From positions 206,321 to 270,320 of the forward strand of contig NZ_JAHKQH010000042.1 of NCBI RefSeq assembly GCF_018861025.1: 64,000 nucleotides of DNA. The letters run 5' to 3'. Under the pieces are notes generated by a model. The model saw only the letters and a list, made by a program, of their open reading frames with translations, was not told the DNA's origin and searched no databases. This stretch comes from Psychrosphaera sp. B3R10. Lineage in GTDB: Bacteria; Pseudomonadota; Gammaproteobacteria; Enterobacterales; Alteromonadaceae. Shown piece by piece: positions 63,939-64,000 of the stretch. Every line of letters starts with the position of its first letter. The first letter of the stretch is position 1. A program made the translations under genes and the position numbers.

Positions 63939-63952
63939 GACCAGTGGGGTCA
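63939..63952 (-). repeat. REP-like sequence, copy 3, upstream of the sulfatase
   Basis: GACCAGTGGGGTCA is the reverse complement of TGACCCCACTGGTC, one base different from copy 2. The two copies point toward each other around the sulfatase gene. Confidence 0.5.
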
Positions 63953-64000
63953 CCCATTAGACAAACCGTGTCAATAGCACGAGCGATCCCGTGTCGCTTG

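Noticed and set aside
1..64000. CRISPR array
   Set aside because: No regularly spaced direct repeats of 25-40 bp with unique spacers were seen.

Overview
The window looks like a chromosomal segment of a marine, agar-degrading gammaproteobacterium of the Alteromonadales (Alteromonas/Paraglaciecola/Catenovulum-like). The reasons are the core block ssrS-ygfB-pepP-ubiH-ubiI-gcvT-gcvH-gcvP, the low GC content by eye, and a large red-algal polysaccharide locus. Genus is inference.

1-22.2 kb: red-algal galactan (agar-type) locus. It holds the tail of an unknown gene, a ThuA-like lipoprotein, a frameshifted DUF5060 glycosidase, two sulfatases, a GH16 agarase/porphyranase-type lipoprotein, a Tat-exported PhoD-like phosphatase with an SMP-30 lactonase, a GH50 beta-agarase, a tryptophan-halogenase-like flavoprotein and a stand-alone ExoP-type binding domain. 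It ends in a four-gene operon (cycloisomerase, Zn dehydrogenase, SDR, aldehyde dehydrogenase) that fits the route from 3,6-anhydro-L-galactose to 2-keto-3-deoxy-D-gluconate. A palindrome, ATTGTTAACAAT or ATTGTCAACAAT, stands 36-94 bp upstream of five of these transcription units and suggests one regulon whose regulator lies outside the window.

22.2-26.8 kb: a Sel1-repeat protein, a secreted endonuclease/exonuclease/phosphatase-family lipoprotein and a Tat-exported PhoX/DUF839 protein. 27.3-37.6 kb: a sucrose/fructan island with a TonB receptor, CscB-type permease, LacI regulator, GH32 invertase, fructokinase and a secreted LamG-GH32 protein with an altered catalytic motif. The receptor and invertase promoters share the layout TTGACA-N19-(T/C)ATAAT with the same operator overlapping the -10 box. 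37.6-38.5 kb is decayed DNA ending in a tRNA 3'-end relic.

38.5-48.8 kb: conserved core, namely 6S RNA (minus strand), ygfB, pepP, ubiH, ubiI and the glycine cleavage genes. zapA and ygfA are missing from their usual places beside ssrS.

48.9-60 kb: a defence-type island. Two overlapping reverse transcriptase genes (FVDD and YVDD) match the two-RT layout of DRT3. Directly downstream is a foldable RNA of about 145 nt that carries ACACAC right after a GCAA-tetraloop hairpin, the most exciting element here. Further on are a DUF2971 protein, an unassigned GC-rich structured element, a 1407-residue sacsin-like ATPase with a C-terminal DUF3883/nuclease-like domain, and several small or decayed genes. 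60-64 kb: a DUF2306 membrane protein, a lipoprotein, a REP-associated tyrosine transposase with REP-like sequences nearby, and a third sulfatase.
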